The position numbers and the translations under genes are program-made. A stretch of 64,000 nt of DNA from Paenibacillus sp. FSL R7-0337 (GTDB lineage: Bacteria; Bacillota; Bacilli; Paenibacillales; Paenibacillaceae). The stretch lies in contig NZ_CP150218.1 in assembly GCF_037969875.1 (NCBI RefSeq), positions 7,192,001 to 7,256,000 on the forward strand, given 5' to 3'. The notes below the pieces were generated by a model that saw nothing but the letters and a program-made list of their open reading frames with translations, had not been told where the DNA came from and searched no databases. Positions 16,951-25,399 of the stretch are shown in pieces; positions within the stretch are counted from its first letter, which is position 1, and every line of letters begins with the position of its first letter.

Positions 16951-17115
16951 GTGAGTTTATCCATTAAAGAGGCTTCGGAAAGGCTGGGGATTCCTCCTCA
17001 TACCATCCGATTTTATGAAAGGAAAGGGTTGCTGCCATTTCTTCAACGCGACCCTTACGGAACTATAAAGATAAGACACTATATTTTGTCAAAATGGGTG
17101 AACCTCAGAATCTAA
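16951..17115 (+). pseudogene. Truncated MerR-family regulator
   Basis: GTG start at 16951 with GGAGG 7 nt upstream. The first 38 residues are a standard MerR winged-helix head (SIKEASERLGIPPHTIRFYE, then RKGLLPFLQRDPYG). Normally an NGYR-Y sequence and a dimer helix follow, but here the frame continues as unrelated TIKIRHYILSKWVNLRI and stops. The protein is therefore 54 residues against a usual 110-270 and lacks the effector part. A deletion just after RDPYG is the simplest explanation. Its promoter and start site are still intact. The sensed signal and target genes are unknown. Confidence 0.75.
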
Positions 17116-17210
17116 GTTATGTAATAAACCGATCTTTAAATACTGTAAAAATGCTCCAAAATAACGTAGGGGATATCATTATAAATTAAAACAAAATGTT
17201 TCTATTAATA

Positions 17211-17250
17211 AATAGCACTTCTCCACATTTTGGGGAGGTGCTATTTTATT
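17211..17250 (+). terminator. Rho-independent terminator
   Basis: Stem AATAGCACTTCTCC (17211-17224) pairs with 17232-17245 using two G-U pairs, 7-nt loop, then TTTATT. It closes the accessory region before the sugar-uptake locus. Confidence 0.75.
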
Positions 17251-17316
17251 ACATAGTATAAAAAATATTAATCGGAGATATTGAACTTTCAAACGTATGA
17301 ATCCTCATCCCCTATC

Positions 17317-17345
17317 TTGACGCCGGGCCGTAGCAGCCGTATTGT
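17317..17345 (+). promoter_or_regulatory. Probable promoter of the sensor kinase operon
   Basis: TTGACG (17317-17322) and TATTGT (17340-17345) are separated by 17 bp, about 60 bp before the sensor kinase start. Good -35, fair -10. Confidence 0.5.
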
Positions 17346-17407
17346 ACAAGTGACAAGAACGGACAACCAAAGGGAGGTACAAGGTACATGCTTCAGAAGG
17401 GAAAGCT

Positions 17408-19216
17408 ATGAATACATTGACAGCCTATGGCCGCAAGCTCAGGCGGCAGATCGCCGGCAGGTATTACCGGATATCCATCAAGCAGAGGATTCTGTTCTCG
17501 TTCATCGTGCTGATCACGCTGTCCATCGGTGCAATGGGCACCTTCTCGTATTGGATTGCTGCGCAGGAGATCGAGGACAATGCCTACGCCGGCAGCCGGG
17601 AGACGGTAAACAAGACGGCACAGCTGCTGGATTCCCGCCTGAATGATGTGGCGCTGTCCGTGCAGTCCCTGATGCTGAGCGATGCATACCGTAAGATGAT
17701 GCTCGATGTGTTCAGCCACGATGTGTCGAATTATTATGTGCATCTGTCGGATCTGCAATATGTGCTCTCCCAGGCAACGTTCAATCAGCCGATCATTGAG
17801 AACGTGCTGATCGTTACCCCGATTGGAGATTTCTATTCCACTACGCAGATCCGGGCGCAGGACAACTCTTTCTACGGTTCGGAATTATATGATCTGAGCA
17901 AGGAGCAGCCGGGCGGCTACTGGGCCAAAGGACATTATGACCGGTTGTTCACAGGCAGCCAGCGGGTGGTCTCCTTCGTAGTCAGGGGGATTTATGAATA
18001 CCCTTACACGCCAATCAGCAATGTATTTATTGTGGTCAATATCAGGGAGGGCCGGATAGATGAGCTACTGAATACAGGCGGAGCACAAGCGTGGAGGAAC
18101 TATTATCTGGTGAGCAGGGAAGGAGAGGCAGTGGTGGAGTCCCGTTGGCCGTTCCGGGGCAGGTTCCCCTGGAAGCCGGTGCTTGCCGAAGCCGGGACAG
18201 CAACCGATCCGCAGGATCACTATTACAGCTACGGCGGCAAGGAATATCTGGTTAATTATACAAGCTCAGCCTCATCACCCGACTGGATCATCTCCGGTAT
18301 GCAGTCGCGGGACCAGCTGCTGGGCAAGCTGCAGCGGGTGCAGCGCATCACCCTCTATGTCATCGCAGTCTTCCTGCTGGCCACCTGGCTGATCTCCAAT
18401 CAGCTGACCTCTGTGCTGCTGAAGCCTCTGTTCAAGCTGCGGCGGCTGATGCGCAGAGTCGAAGAGAACCAGCTCAGTGTGGTGTATGAGAGCCGTTATG
18501 AGGACGAGGTTGCCCAGGTCGGCTTTCAGTTCAACCGGATGATGTCGGAGATTAAGACGCTGATCGCGGATGTGAAGACCAAGGAGGAGGACAAGCGGCA
18601 TGCAGAGATCCGTGCCCTTACGGCGCAGATGGAGCCGCACTTTCTGTACAATACGCTCAATACCATCTATTGCAAATCGGTCATGGGCGAGAATGACGAT
18701 GTGAACGAGATGATCCTGTCGTTGTCGCAGATGTTCCAGATCGGGCTCAGCGGCGGCAAGGATCTTATTACCCTTGCGGATGAGCTGTCCCACATGCGGC
18801 AGTATTTCGCTATTCAGCAGAAATGCTATGAAGGTCTGTTCGAATACACGGTGACGGTAGAGGACGAGGCCCTGCTGGCCTGCCTGCTGCCGAAGATTAT
18901 CCTGCAGCCGGTGGTGGAGAACAGCATTCAGCACGGGTTCAGCGACCGTACCGGCGGAGGCTGGATTGATATCACGGTCAGCCGGGAGCAGGGGCTGCTG
19001 CATATTTGCATTACCGACAACGGACGGGGGCTTGATGCTGCACAGGTCAAGCAGGGGATGGTCAAAGCCCCCCAGTCCAGAAAAGGCTATGCCCTGTTCA
19101 ACATCAGGCACCGGCTGGCCTTGTATTACGGGGCCGAAGCCCGTATGGACGTTAGCGGCGGGCCAAGTAAGGGATCACGGACGGATCTGTGGATTCCGCC
19201 TAGGGAGGAGAGTTGA
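17408..19216 (+). CDS. YesM-type sensor histidine kinase
   Basis: A 602-residue membrane kinase that presumably senses sugar status outside the cell and phosphorylates the regulator encoded next. Residues about 20-45 form the first membrane helix (RILFSFIVLITLSIGAMGTF), an extracellular sensor domain of about 250 residues follows, and a second helix lies near 310-330. A HAMP segment comes next. The phospho-acceptor H411 sits in MEPHFLYNTLNTIYCKS, the LytS/YesM-type His_kinase box. The C-terminal ATPase has the N box (VVENSIQHGF) and the G box (ITDNGRGLD). Three base pairs separate it from the response regulator gene. The neighbouring ABC transporter and GH130 gene point to oligosaccharide control. 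The ligand is not evident. Confidence 0.93.
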   Translation: MNTLTAYGRKLRRQIAGRYYRISIKQRILFSFIVLITLSIGAMGTFSYWIAAQEIEDNAYAGSRETVNKTAQLLDSRLNDVALSVQSLMLSDAYRKMMLDVFSHDVSNYYVHLSDLQYVLSQATFNQPIIENVLIVTPIGDFYSTTQIRAQDNSFYGSELYDLSKEQPGGYWAKGHYDRLFTGSQRVVSFVVRGIYEYPYTPISNVFIVVNIREGRIDELLNTGGAQAWRNYYLVSREGEAVVESRWPFRGRFPWKPVLAEAGTATDPQDHYYSYGGKEYLVNYTSSASSPDWIISGMQSRDQLLGKLQRVQRITLYVIAVFLLATWLISNQLTSVLLKPLFKLRRLMRRVEENQLSVVYESRYEDEVAQVGFQFNRMMSEIKTLIADVKTKEEDKRHAEIRALTAQMEPHFLYNTLNTIYCKSVMGENDDVNEMILSLSQMFQIGLSGGKDLITLADELSHMRQYFAIQQKCYEGLFEYTVTVEDEALLACLLPKIILQPVVENSIQHGFSDRTGGGWIDITVSREQGLLHICITDNGRGLDAAQVKQGMVKAPQSRKGYALFNIRHRLALYYGAEARMDVSGGPSKGSRTDLWIPPREES

Positions 19217-19219
19217 AGG

Positions 19220-20851
19220 ATGGACCGGAAGCTGGAGCCGGAAAGGTTCAAATTATGTGTAATCGACGATATTAAAAGTGTGGTGGACATGGTCTCGCGC
19301 AAGCCGCCGTGGCAGGAGCACGGTATTGAGATCACCGGGACGGCGCTTGACGGCGAAGCGGGACTGCAGCTCATCCGCGAGACCCGGCCGGACATTGTGC
19401 TGACGGATATCCGGATGCCAAGAATGGACGGCCTGCAGATGACCCGGGCGATTCTGGAGGTGCTGCCGGACTGTAAGATTATTATTCTCAGCGCCTACTC
19501 GGAGTTCTCTTATGCCCAGGAGGCCATCCGGCTGGGGGCGCTTGATTTTGTGAAGAAGCCCTTTTCCCTGGAGGAGATTGTGAATGCAGTGCTGAAGGCC
19601 AGGGAGCTGTGCCGGGAGGAGCGTCAGGAGACCGCCAGACTTGCTGTGATGGAGGCTAGAATCAGAGAAAGTCTGCCCATCCTCCGCCAGGAATATCTCA
19701 CCTTCCTGCTGCACCACCAGACGACAGAGGCGGATGCCCGTTCCCGCTGGGCCTACCTTGATATCCCGCTGGACCAGTATGATTTCTTCGTGTTTGTCGC
19801 CGAGATCGATCATTTCGCGGAGAAGCTGAGCGGCCAGCCTGTGCAGGAGGTCGAGCTGCTGCGGTTCAGCCTGCACAATATTCTCGAAGAGACGATTTCC
19901 GCCCTGACCCGCGGCGTTATTATCCGGGAGGCAACAGACCGGTACGTCTGCATCATGAACGGCTCGGACCCGGAGACTGCCGCGCTGATTACGGAGGCCT
20001 GCTGCATGAATGTCAGCCGCTTCTCGCGTCATACCCTTTCAATTGGCGTGGGCCTGGGCACGGAGGCGATTCAGGAGCTGGGAACGGCGTACAGACAGGC
20101 GCTTAGCGCGCTGGGGTATCATTTCTATACCGGAGGCAACGGGGTATATCATTATAGCAATATCGAGAATAAACCTTTCTCGCTCCATAGCTATTCCGCC
20201 GCCGCTGAGCAGGAGCTGCTGTTCGCCCTGCGTTCCGGCAATGCTGCCAAAAGCCTGCAGGTGCTGGACCAGTTGTTCTCGGAGCTGCTGGACAGCGGGC
20301 TTTTGCCTGATCCGCGTTATGTTGAGAGTGTCGGCTATGAGCTGAGCTCCAGGATCTGCCGGGTACTGCTGGAGCAGTTCCCTTACGGGCAGGTGGAACC
20401 GCTGGAACTCAGAATTGCCGCCATGAAGAATCAGGTGCATCCTTCCCTGCAGGATATCCGGGACCTGCTGTCCTGGCTGTGCCGGGAGGCTTGTACACTA
20501 GTTACGGAGGCCCGTTCCCTGGAGTCCACGCGGATTATACGCCAGGCCGTCGAATATATCCATAGTCATCTGGATACGGGGCTGTCGCTGGAGCAGATGG
20601 CGAAGCAGATTAACCTTAGTCAGGGGTATTTCTCCAATCTGTTCAAGAAGGTGCAGGGGATTTCGTTCCAGCAGTATGTGATGTATGAGAAGATGGAGAA
20701 GGCGAAGGCGATGCTGATTAGCGGCCGGCAGGTTCAGGAGATCGCCCAGGAGCTCGGGTATGAGCACAGGCGCTATTTCAGCGAGGTGTTCAAGAAATAT
20801 ACCGGCATGACCCCGTCCGAGTTCAAATTGCATTATCTTGGAAAAGAATAG
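19220..20851 (+). CDS. YesN-type response regulator with AraC DNA-binding domain
   Basis: A 543-residue regulator. The receiver domain is residues 10-130, with acidic residues CVIDD and the phospho-acceptor D63 in LTDIRMPRMDG. A helical middle domain of about 300 residues is usual for YesN proteins. The C-terminal 100 residues are two AraC helix-turn-helix motifs (LSLEQMAKQINLSQGYFSNL and VQEIAQELGYEHRRYFSEVF, closing with F-KYTGMTPSEF). It is encoded directly behind its kinase and probably activates the transport operon that begins at 21024, whose -35 box is weak. A GC-rich inverted repeat after the stop (about 20863-20900) may reduce read-through. Confidence 0.94.
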   Translation: MDRKLEPERFKLCVIDDIKSVVDMVSRKPPWQEHGIEITGTALDGEAGLQLIRETRPDIVLTDIRMPRMDGLQMTRAILEVLPDCKIIILSAYSEFSYAQEAIRLGALDFVKKPFSLEEIVNAVLKARELCREERQETARLAVMEARIRESLPILRQEYLTFLLHHQTTEADARSRWAYLDIPLDQYDFFVFVAEIDHFAEKLSGQPVQEVELLRFSLHNILEETISALTRGVIIREATDRYVCIMNGSDPETAALITEACCMNVSRFSRHTLSIGVGLGTEAIQELGTAYRQALSALGYHFYTGGNGVYHYSNIENKPFSLHSYSAAAEQELLFALRSGNAAKSLQVLDQLFSELLDSGLLPDPRYVESVGYELSSRICRVLLEQFPYGQVEPLELRIAAMKNQVHPSLQDIRDLLSWLCREACTLVTEARSLESTRIIRQAVEYIHSHLDTGLSLEQMAKQINLSQGYFSNLFKKVQGISFQQYVMYEKMEKAKAMLISGRQVQEIAQELGYEHRRYFSEVFKKYTGMTPSEFKLHYLGKE

Positions 20852-20948
20852 GGAACAGCAGGGGAGGGATTTCCGCAGGGCGGAGATTACCTCCCTTATC
20901 TGTAAAGAACTCCTGCAAATATCTGCCCTTAATGTGGGCTTACCCGCC

Positions 20949-20996
20949 TTATCCGGATGCGCCAATCCGTCTATAATCAGATTGTAAGCGAGTACA
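20949..20996 (+). promoter_or_regulatory. Promoter with overlapping cre-like (CcpA) site
   Basis: A perfect TATAAT (20972-20977) lies 17 bp after a weak TTATCC (20949-20954), the profile of an activator-dependent promoter. Immediately downstream, TGTAAGCGAGTACA (20983-20996) matches the CcpA cre consensus TGWAANCGNTNWCA at all but one position. A cre at the transcription start would allow glucose repression of the binding-protein/permease operon. Confidence 0.6.
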
Positions 20997-21023
20997 TAAG
21001 GAATATATAAGGGGGCACAACCA

Positions 21024-22409
21024 ATGATGAAGCGTATGCTAATGACATCTCTGAGCCTGGTTCTGGCACTTGGCTTAGCAGCCTGCGGCAATGGTAACAG
21101 TGGCGGTAATGCAGCTGAAGGCACGGGAGACGCGGGGAAAGCTGGTTCGGGGGAAAAAACTAAAATCAGCTATTGGACAGGCGACCGCCATGATGCAGAT
21201 TTTGTGAAGGAAAAGGTAGCCGAGTTCAACGCATCCAATAAGGACGGGATTGAAGTGGAGCTGGTCGTCAAGGGCGATGACTTCGATACCGCGCTCGATC
21301 TGTCCTTCCAGACCTCTGATGCACCGCATGTGATCCGGGTGAAGGAGAATACCGTTCAGACCTTCTACAAAAAAGGCTTTCTTGCTCCGATTGACGAGTT
21401 CCTGAGCGATGAGCTGAAGGCGAAATTCCCGGCCATGCCGGATCTGAATGAATTCGAAGGCAAGCGTTACAGTCTGCCGAACTTTGGAACGACCATGCGT
21501 CTGGTGTACAACAAAGATCTGTTCGCCAAAGCGGGCATTGAGCATCCGCCGACTACCTTGCAGGAGCTGGTGGATACAGCCAAGAAATTGACAGCAGCCG
21601 GCAAAGCGGACGGCGCTTACGGCTTCGCCCTTAACTTCAAGAACCCCGGCAGTGCATTCGCACGTTCGGCACGGGTGGTTGCGGAAATGAGCGGCTATGG
21701 CGGCTTCGGGTATGATTTCAAGACGGCCCGCTTTGACTTCAGCGGCTTCGAGCCGATCATCAATGCCTTTAAGCAGATCAAGGACGACGGCAGCATGCTG
21801 CCGGGTGTAGAATCGCTGGATATTGATCCGCTGCGGGCACAGTTTGCGGAAGGCAAGATCGGAATGTATATGTCCTACTCCTCAGAGCCGGGCGTCTATA
21901 AGAATCAGTTCCCGGCCAAGATTGACTGGGCGGCAGCTCCGGTTCCTACCATCGACGGCAATGTGAAGGGGGCTTCCGGCTTCCTCGGAGGCCAATGGCT
22001 GGCGCTCAGCTCGAAATCAGAGCACAAAGAAGCAGCCTGGAAGTTCATGGAGTTCATGTACGGCGATCAGGTGCTGACGGATTATCAGGAAAAAGGCTTC
22101 GGCATCTCCATGGTTCCATCCATTAGCGCAGCAGCCAAGACACCGGATGTGAACGGCATTGAAGGCTTCCTGCCGAATAAGAACGATGGAGTGTGGCCGG
22201 TCTATCCGTCTGTAGCACCGGAAGGAATGAAGTCGGATGACGCCTTCTTCAAATATATGCTGAACGGCGGCGACCTCAAGGCGATTATCGCTGATCTGAA
22301 CAAACGCTATAACGCTGCACTGGACAGTGTGATTGCGAATGACGGCGTGAAGGCCGAGCCGGATGCCGGCTTTGATCCCGCCGCTCTGGGCGGCAAGTTC
22401 GCCAAGTAG
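21024..22409 (+). CDS. Sugar ABC transporter substrate-binding lipoprotein
   Basis: A 461-residue extracellular solute-binding protein of family 1. The signal peptide ends in a lipobox (GLAAC, Cys21), so the mature protein is lipid-anchored to the outer face of the membrane. The mature part begins with a Gly/Asn-rich linker, then ISYWTGDRHDADFVKEKVAE. The family's YNKDLFAKAGIEHPPTTLQE segment (first hinge) and a GGQWLALSSKSEHKEAAWKF segment follow, typical of carbohydrate binders. It is the first gene of the transport operon (two permeases follow) and lies behind the YesM/YesN pair. No ATPase is encoded here, so a shared MsmX-type ATPase is expected elsewhere. The substrate is probably a manno- or gluco-oligosaccharide, judging by the GH130 gene (inference). 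Confidence 0.95.
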   Translation: MMKRMLMTSLSLVLALGLAACGNGNSGGNAAEGTGDAGKAGSGEKTKISYWTGDRHDADFVKEKVAEFNASNKDGIEVELVVKGDDFDTALDLSFQTSDAPHVIRVKENTVQTFYKKGFLAPIDEFLSDELKAKFPAMPDLNEFEGKRYSLPNFGTTMRLVYNKDLFAKAGIEHPPTTLQELVDTAKKLTAAGKADGAYGFALNFKNPGSAFARSARVVAEMSGYGGFGYDFKTARFDFSGFEPIINAFKQIKDDGSMLPGVESLDIDPLRAQFAEGKIGMYMSYSSEPGVYKNQFPAKIDWAAAPVPTIDGNVKGASGFLGGQWLALSSKSEHKEAAWKFMEFMYGDQVLTDYQEKGFGISMVPSISAAAKTPDVNGIEGFLPNKNDGVWPVYPSVAPEGMKSDDAFFKYMLNGGDLKAIIADLNKRYNAALDSVIANDGVKAEPDAGFDPAALGGKFAK

Positions 22410-22448
22410 ACGGAAGGCTAGGGATAGAGATACAGGTCAGGATAGCGG

Positions 22449-22475
22449 GGGATGGGGAAGCTGCTTCCCCATCCC
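22449..22475 (+). promoter_or_regulatory. Intercistronic hairpin without T tract
   Basis: A perfect 12-bp stem with a 3-nt loop (22449-22460 with 22464-22475, GGGATGGGGAAG and its complement) lies between the binding-protein and permease genes and has no T run. It probably protects the upstream mRNA end or partly blocks read-through, giving more binding protein than permease. Confidence 0.6.
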
Positions 22476-22514
22476 TCTGCTCTGGCCGCAAGGAGAGGAG
22501 CCGGAAGAAACCAG

Positions 22515-23417
22515 ATGAACAAAACGAAACATGCCTTATTTTCATATAGCTTTATCTTTCCAAGTGCCTTGCTCACGTTGGTCCTCGGAATTTACCCGAT
22601 TGCCTGGGCGTTCCGCTATATGTTCTATGATTACAAAGGGTTCGGAACGGCCCGGTTTACAGGCTTGGCCAATTTCAGCCGCATCCTGAAGGACACCCAG
22701 TTCTGGGATTCGGTGGTGAATACATTTGTCTATGCAGGGGGCAAGCTGCTGATCACCATTCCGCTGGCCCTGCTGCTGGCAGCCATATTGAACCGGGGGC
22801 TGCGGGGCAGACAGCTGCTGCGGGGGATTTTCTTCATGCCGACCGTCATCAGTACCGCCGTAATGGCTGTAGTCTTCTTCACGATTTTCAACTCATATAA
22901 CGGGATTCTTAACCAGTTCCTGATCCGCTCGGGCCTCTCGGATTCCGGTGTGGATTGGCTGGGGCCGAAATATGCCATGCTCACCGTCATTCTGGTTGCG
23001 GCCTGGGGGGCGGTCGGCAATTATATGCTGCTCTTCCTCGCCGGTCTGCAGAATATTCCCGAGGATGTGTATGAGGCCTCTTCCCTGGACGGGGCAGGAA
23101 AAATCCAGCAGTTCCGCTATATCACCCTGCCGATGCTAGGGCCTGTCATGCAGATGGTTATTATGCTGGCGATTATTACAGCCCTGAAAGGCTACGAGAG
23201 CATCATGGTTCTGACTGAAGGCGGTCCTGTAGGCAAGACGGAGGTCATGTTCCTGTATTTGTACAAATTATTTTTCCCTGTCGGCGGGGGCAGCGCGGCG
23301 GTCCAGGTCCAGGAGTTCGGATACGGCAGTGCGGTTGCCTTTGTGTCTGCGGTCATTGTAGGGATGATATCACTCATTTATTTCTACGCATCCAGACGCA
23401 TGAATCAGACCGATTGA
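22515..23417 (+). CDS. Sugar ABC transporter permease (MalF/UgpA type)
   Basis: A 300-residue inner-membrane permease with six predicted helices. The start ATG 22515 (MNKTKHALFSYSFIFPSALL) is preferred over an in-frame ATG at 22452, which lies inside the intercistronic hairpin. The EAA loop that docks on the ATPase is seen as YEASSLDGAGKIQQFRYITL near residue 200. It forms the channel with the next gene product and receives sugar from the lipoprotein encoded upstream. The order (binding protein, MalF-like, MalG-like) is that of CUT1 carbohydrate importers. The next permease starts 14 bp after its stop. Confidence 0.95.
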   Translation: MNKTKHALFSYSFIFPSALLTLVLGIYPIAWAFRYMFYDYKGFGTARFTGLANFSRILKDTQFWDSVVNTFVYAGGKLLITIPLALLLAAILNRGLRGRQLLRGIFFMPTVISTAVMAVVFFTIFNSYNGILNQFLIRSGLSDSGVDWLGPKYAMLTVILVAAWGAVGNYMLLFLAGLQNIPEDVYEASSLDGAGKIQQFRYITLPMLGPVMQMVIMLAIITALKGYESIMVLTEGGPVGKTEVMFLYLYKLFFPVGGGSAAVQVQEFGYGSAVAFVSAVIVGMISLIYFYASRRMNQTD

Positions 23418-23431
23418 GGAGAGAGGCTATT

Positions 23432-24268
23432 ATGAGACTAAGAACCATACTGGGCAAAACAATCCTGTGGATATTTTTGCTGTCGTTTGCTTTTATCACC
23501 CTGATTCCGGTTGTGATCACCATCCTGGGCTCCTTCAAGACTAATGCCGAGCTTACTGCGGGTGCGACCTTCCTGCCGGAGAGCTGGCACTTCTCGAACT
23601 ATGCCGAAGCCTGGGCGCAGGCCAATTTCTCCAGGTATACCCTGAACAGCCTGATTGTCTCCCTGGCGGCGGTGGTCGGCACGCTGCTGGTATCATCCAT
23701 GGCGGCTTATGTGGTGGACCGGATGGATTTTGCCGGCAAAAAATTGTATATCGGACTGCAGTCCTTCACCATGTTCGTAGCTGTAGGGGCGGTCGTGCTG
23801 CGTCCGCAGTTCGATCTGATGGTCAAGCTTCATCTCCACAGCAGCCTGTGGGGGGTTATCCTGATTCTGATCTCCGCCCATGCTTCGATCTTCTTCATTC
23901 TCGCAAGCTTCATGAAGGGGATTCCCCGCGAGCTGGACGAGGCGGCGCTAATAGACGGCTGCTCTCCCGGCCGGACCTTCTGGCGGATCATTCTGCCGCT
24001 GCTCGGACCCGGACTCGGCGTAGGTGCCCTGTTCACCTTCCGTGGCGCGTGGAATGAATATCTGCTGCCGCTCGTGTTCACGATGACGAAGCCGGAGCTG
24101 CAGACGCTGACTGTCGGACTGGCGAACCTGAAGTACGGGATTTCAGCCGCTTCCCAGACCCACTATATGATGGCGGGCGCCTGCTTGTCCATTCTGCCGA
24201 TTCTCGTGGCCTATCTGTTCGCCAACAAATCCTTCATGCAGATGACGGCCGGTTCCCTGAAGGGGTAG
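23432..24268 (+). CDS. Sugar ABC transporter permease (MalG/UgpE type)
   Basis: A 278-residue partner permease of the CUT1 family. ATG 23432 is chosen because GGAGAGAGG lies just upstream; an in-frame TTG at 23414 overlaps the previous stop codon. Six membrane helices are predicted, with the usual N-terminal PVVITILGSFKTNAEL segment. The EAA loop reads DEAALIDGCSPGRTFWRIIL, and the protein ends -FMQMTAGSLKG, the typical MalG-type C-terminus (-G-VKG). It works with the preceding permease. GH130 follows after about 60 bp, so imported sugar is probably processed by phosphorolysis. Confidence 0.95.
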   Translation: MRLRTILGKTILWIFLLSFAFITLIPVVITILGSFKTNAELTAGATFLPESWHFSNYAEAWAQANFSRYTLNSLIVSLAAVVGTLLVSSMAAYVVDRMDFAGKKLYIGLQSFTMFVAVGAVVLRPQFDLMVKLHLHSSLWGVILILISAHASIFFILASFMKGIPRELDEAALIDGCSPGRTFWRIILPLLGPGLGVGALFTFRGAWNEYLLPLVFTMTKPELQTLTVGLANLKYGISAASQTHYMMAGACLSILPILVAYLFANKSFMQMTAGSLKG

Positions 24269-24331
24269 CGGTCCGGTCCTGCGCAACCCATATTCCATGT
24301 TTAACATTCAACATTCAAGGAGGTACACCCC

Positions 24332-25342
24332 ATGACTCAACACGTTCCGGCGATTCTGCAATCCGCCCCGTTCATCCGGCGGTATCCGGGCAATCCGGTG
24401 CTGGATGCATCGAAGGTTCCTTACCCCACCGCACTGGTATTCAATGCCGGTGTAACGAAATTCAACGGCAAATATGTGATGATCTTCCGCAATGATTACG
24501 GCTCACTGGCTGATCAGACGCTTGAGCCGCACCACACCACGGATCTCGGTATTGCCTACAGCGATGACGGGCTGAGCTGGACCGCCGGCCCGAAGCCGGT
24601 GTTCAAAATGCATGACGAGGAGACTATCCGCGCCTATGACCCGCGCCTGACCGTAATCGGCGGCCGCTGTTATATGTGTTTTGCCGTGGATACGCGCCAT
24701 GGCATCCGCGGCGGGATTGCCGTTACCGATGATCTGGAACACTTCGAGGTGCTTAGCCTGTCTACACCGGACCTGCGCAATATGGTGCTGTTTCCCGAGC
24801 TGATCGGCGGCAAGTATGTCCGGCTGGAGCGTCCCTTCACAGTGTACAGCCGCGGTGGCCGGGACCGCTTCGACGCCTGGATCTCCGAGTCGCCGGACCT
24901 CATACATTGGGGCAACTCCAGCCTGCTGCTTGCCGTCGAGCAGGTGCCGTTTGCCAATGACAAGGTCGGTCCGGCCGCGCCTCCCGTCCGGACGGATAAG
25001 GGCTGGCTGACCACCTTCCATGCGGTGGATGTAGACCCGGCCAGGGGCAAGCACGGCTGGGAAGACACCTGGAAGAAGCGCTATACCGCCGGAATTATGC
25101 TGCTGGATCTGGAGGACCCCCGCAAGGTGATCGGCATGAGTAAGCAGCCGCTGCTGGCACCGGAGGCGGATTATGAGATCGGCGGGGGCTTCCGCAATCA
25201 TGTGATTTTCCCCGGAGGGATGATTCTGGAGGATGACGGCGAGGTCAAGATCTATTATGGCTCTGCGGATACGGTGGAATGCCTGGCAACGGCCCATGTG
25301 GACGATCTGCTCAGGCTCTGTCTGGAGCCGGGACATAAATAA
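24332..25342 (+). CDS. GH130 glycoside phosphorylase
   Basis: A 336-residue cytoplasmic enzyme of glycoside hydrolase family 130. These phosphorylases split beta-mannosides (for example beta-1,4-mannooligosaccharides or mannosyl-glucose) with inorganic phosphate, releasing mannose 1-phosphate. The five-bladed propeller signatures are visible: NPVLDASKVPYPTALVFNAG, KYVMIFRNDYG, the acidic YDPRLTVIGGRCYM with the catalytic-region Asp, DDLEHFE, and VIFPGGMILEDDGEVKIYYG near the end. No signal peptide. A strong AAGGAGG site precedes the ATG. As the last cytoplasmic gene of the binding protein-permease operon, it suggests that the locus imports manno-oligosaccharides. Exact linkage cannot be read from sequence; a hydrolytic GH130 is possible but less likely. 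Confidence 0.9.
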   Translation: MTQHVPAILQSAPFIRRYPGNPVLDASKVPYPTALVFNAGVTKFNGKYVMIFRNDYGSLADQTLEPHHTTDLGIAYSDDGLSWTAGPKPVFKMHDEETIRAYDPRLTVIGGRCYMCFAVDTRHGIRGGIAVTDDLEHFEVLSLSTPDLRNMVLFPELIGGKYVRLERPFTVYSRGGRDRFDAWISESPDLIHWGNSSLLLAVEQVPFANDKVGPAAPPVRTDKGWLTTFHAVDVDPARGKHGWEDTWKKRYTAGIMLLDLEDPRKVIGMSKQPLLAPEADYEIGGGFRNHVIFPGGMILEDDGEVKIYYGSADTVECLATAHVDDLLRLCLEPGHK

Positions 25343-25399
25343 GATTGGAAGCTGGCTGAGGGCGGAAATATATCGACTTTATGAAAGAGGTGTTTATTT

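Noticed and set aside
18275..19111. Long minus-strand frame inside the sensor kinase gene
   Set aside because: Composition and position are those of an antisense shadow in a GC-rich gene; no ribosome site or domain.
22452..22514. Upstream in-frame ATG as permease start
   Set aside because: It lies within the 12-bp hairpin, and the added residues do not resemble a permease N-terminus.
24503..25336. Long minus-strand frame inside the GH130 gene
   Set aside because: Antisense shadow; the plus strand has clear GH130 motifs and ribosome site.
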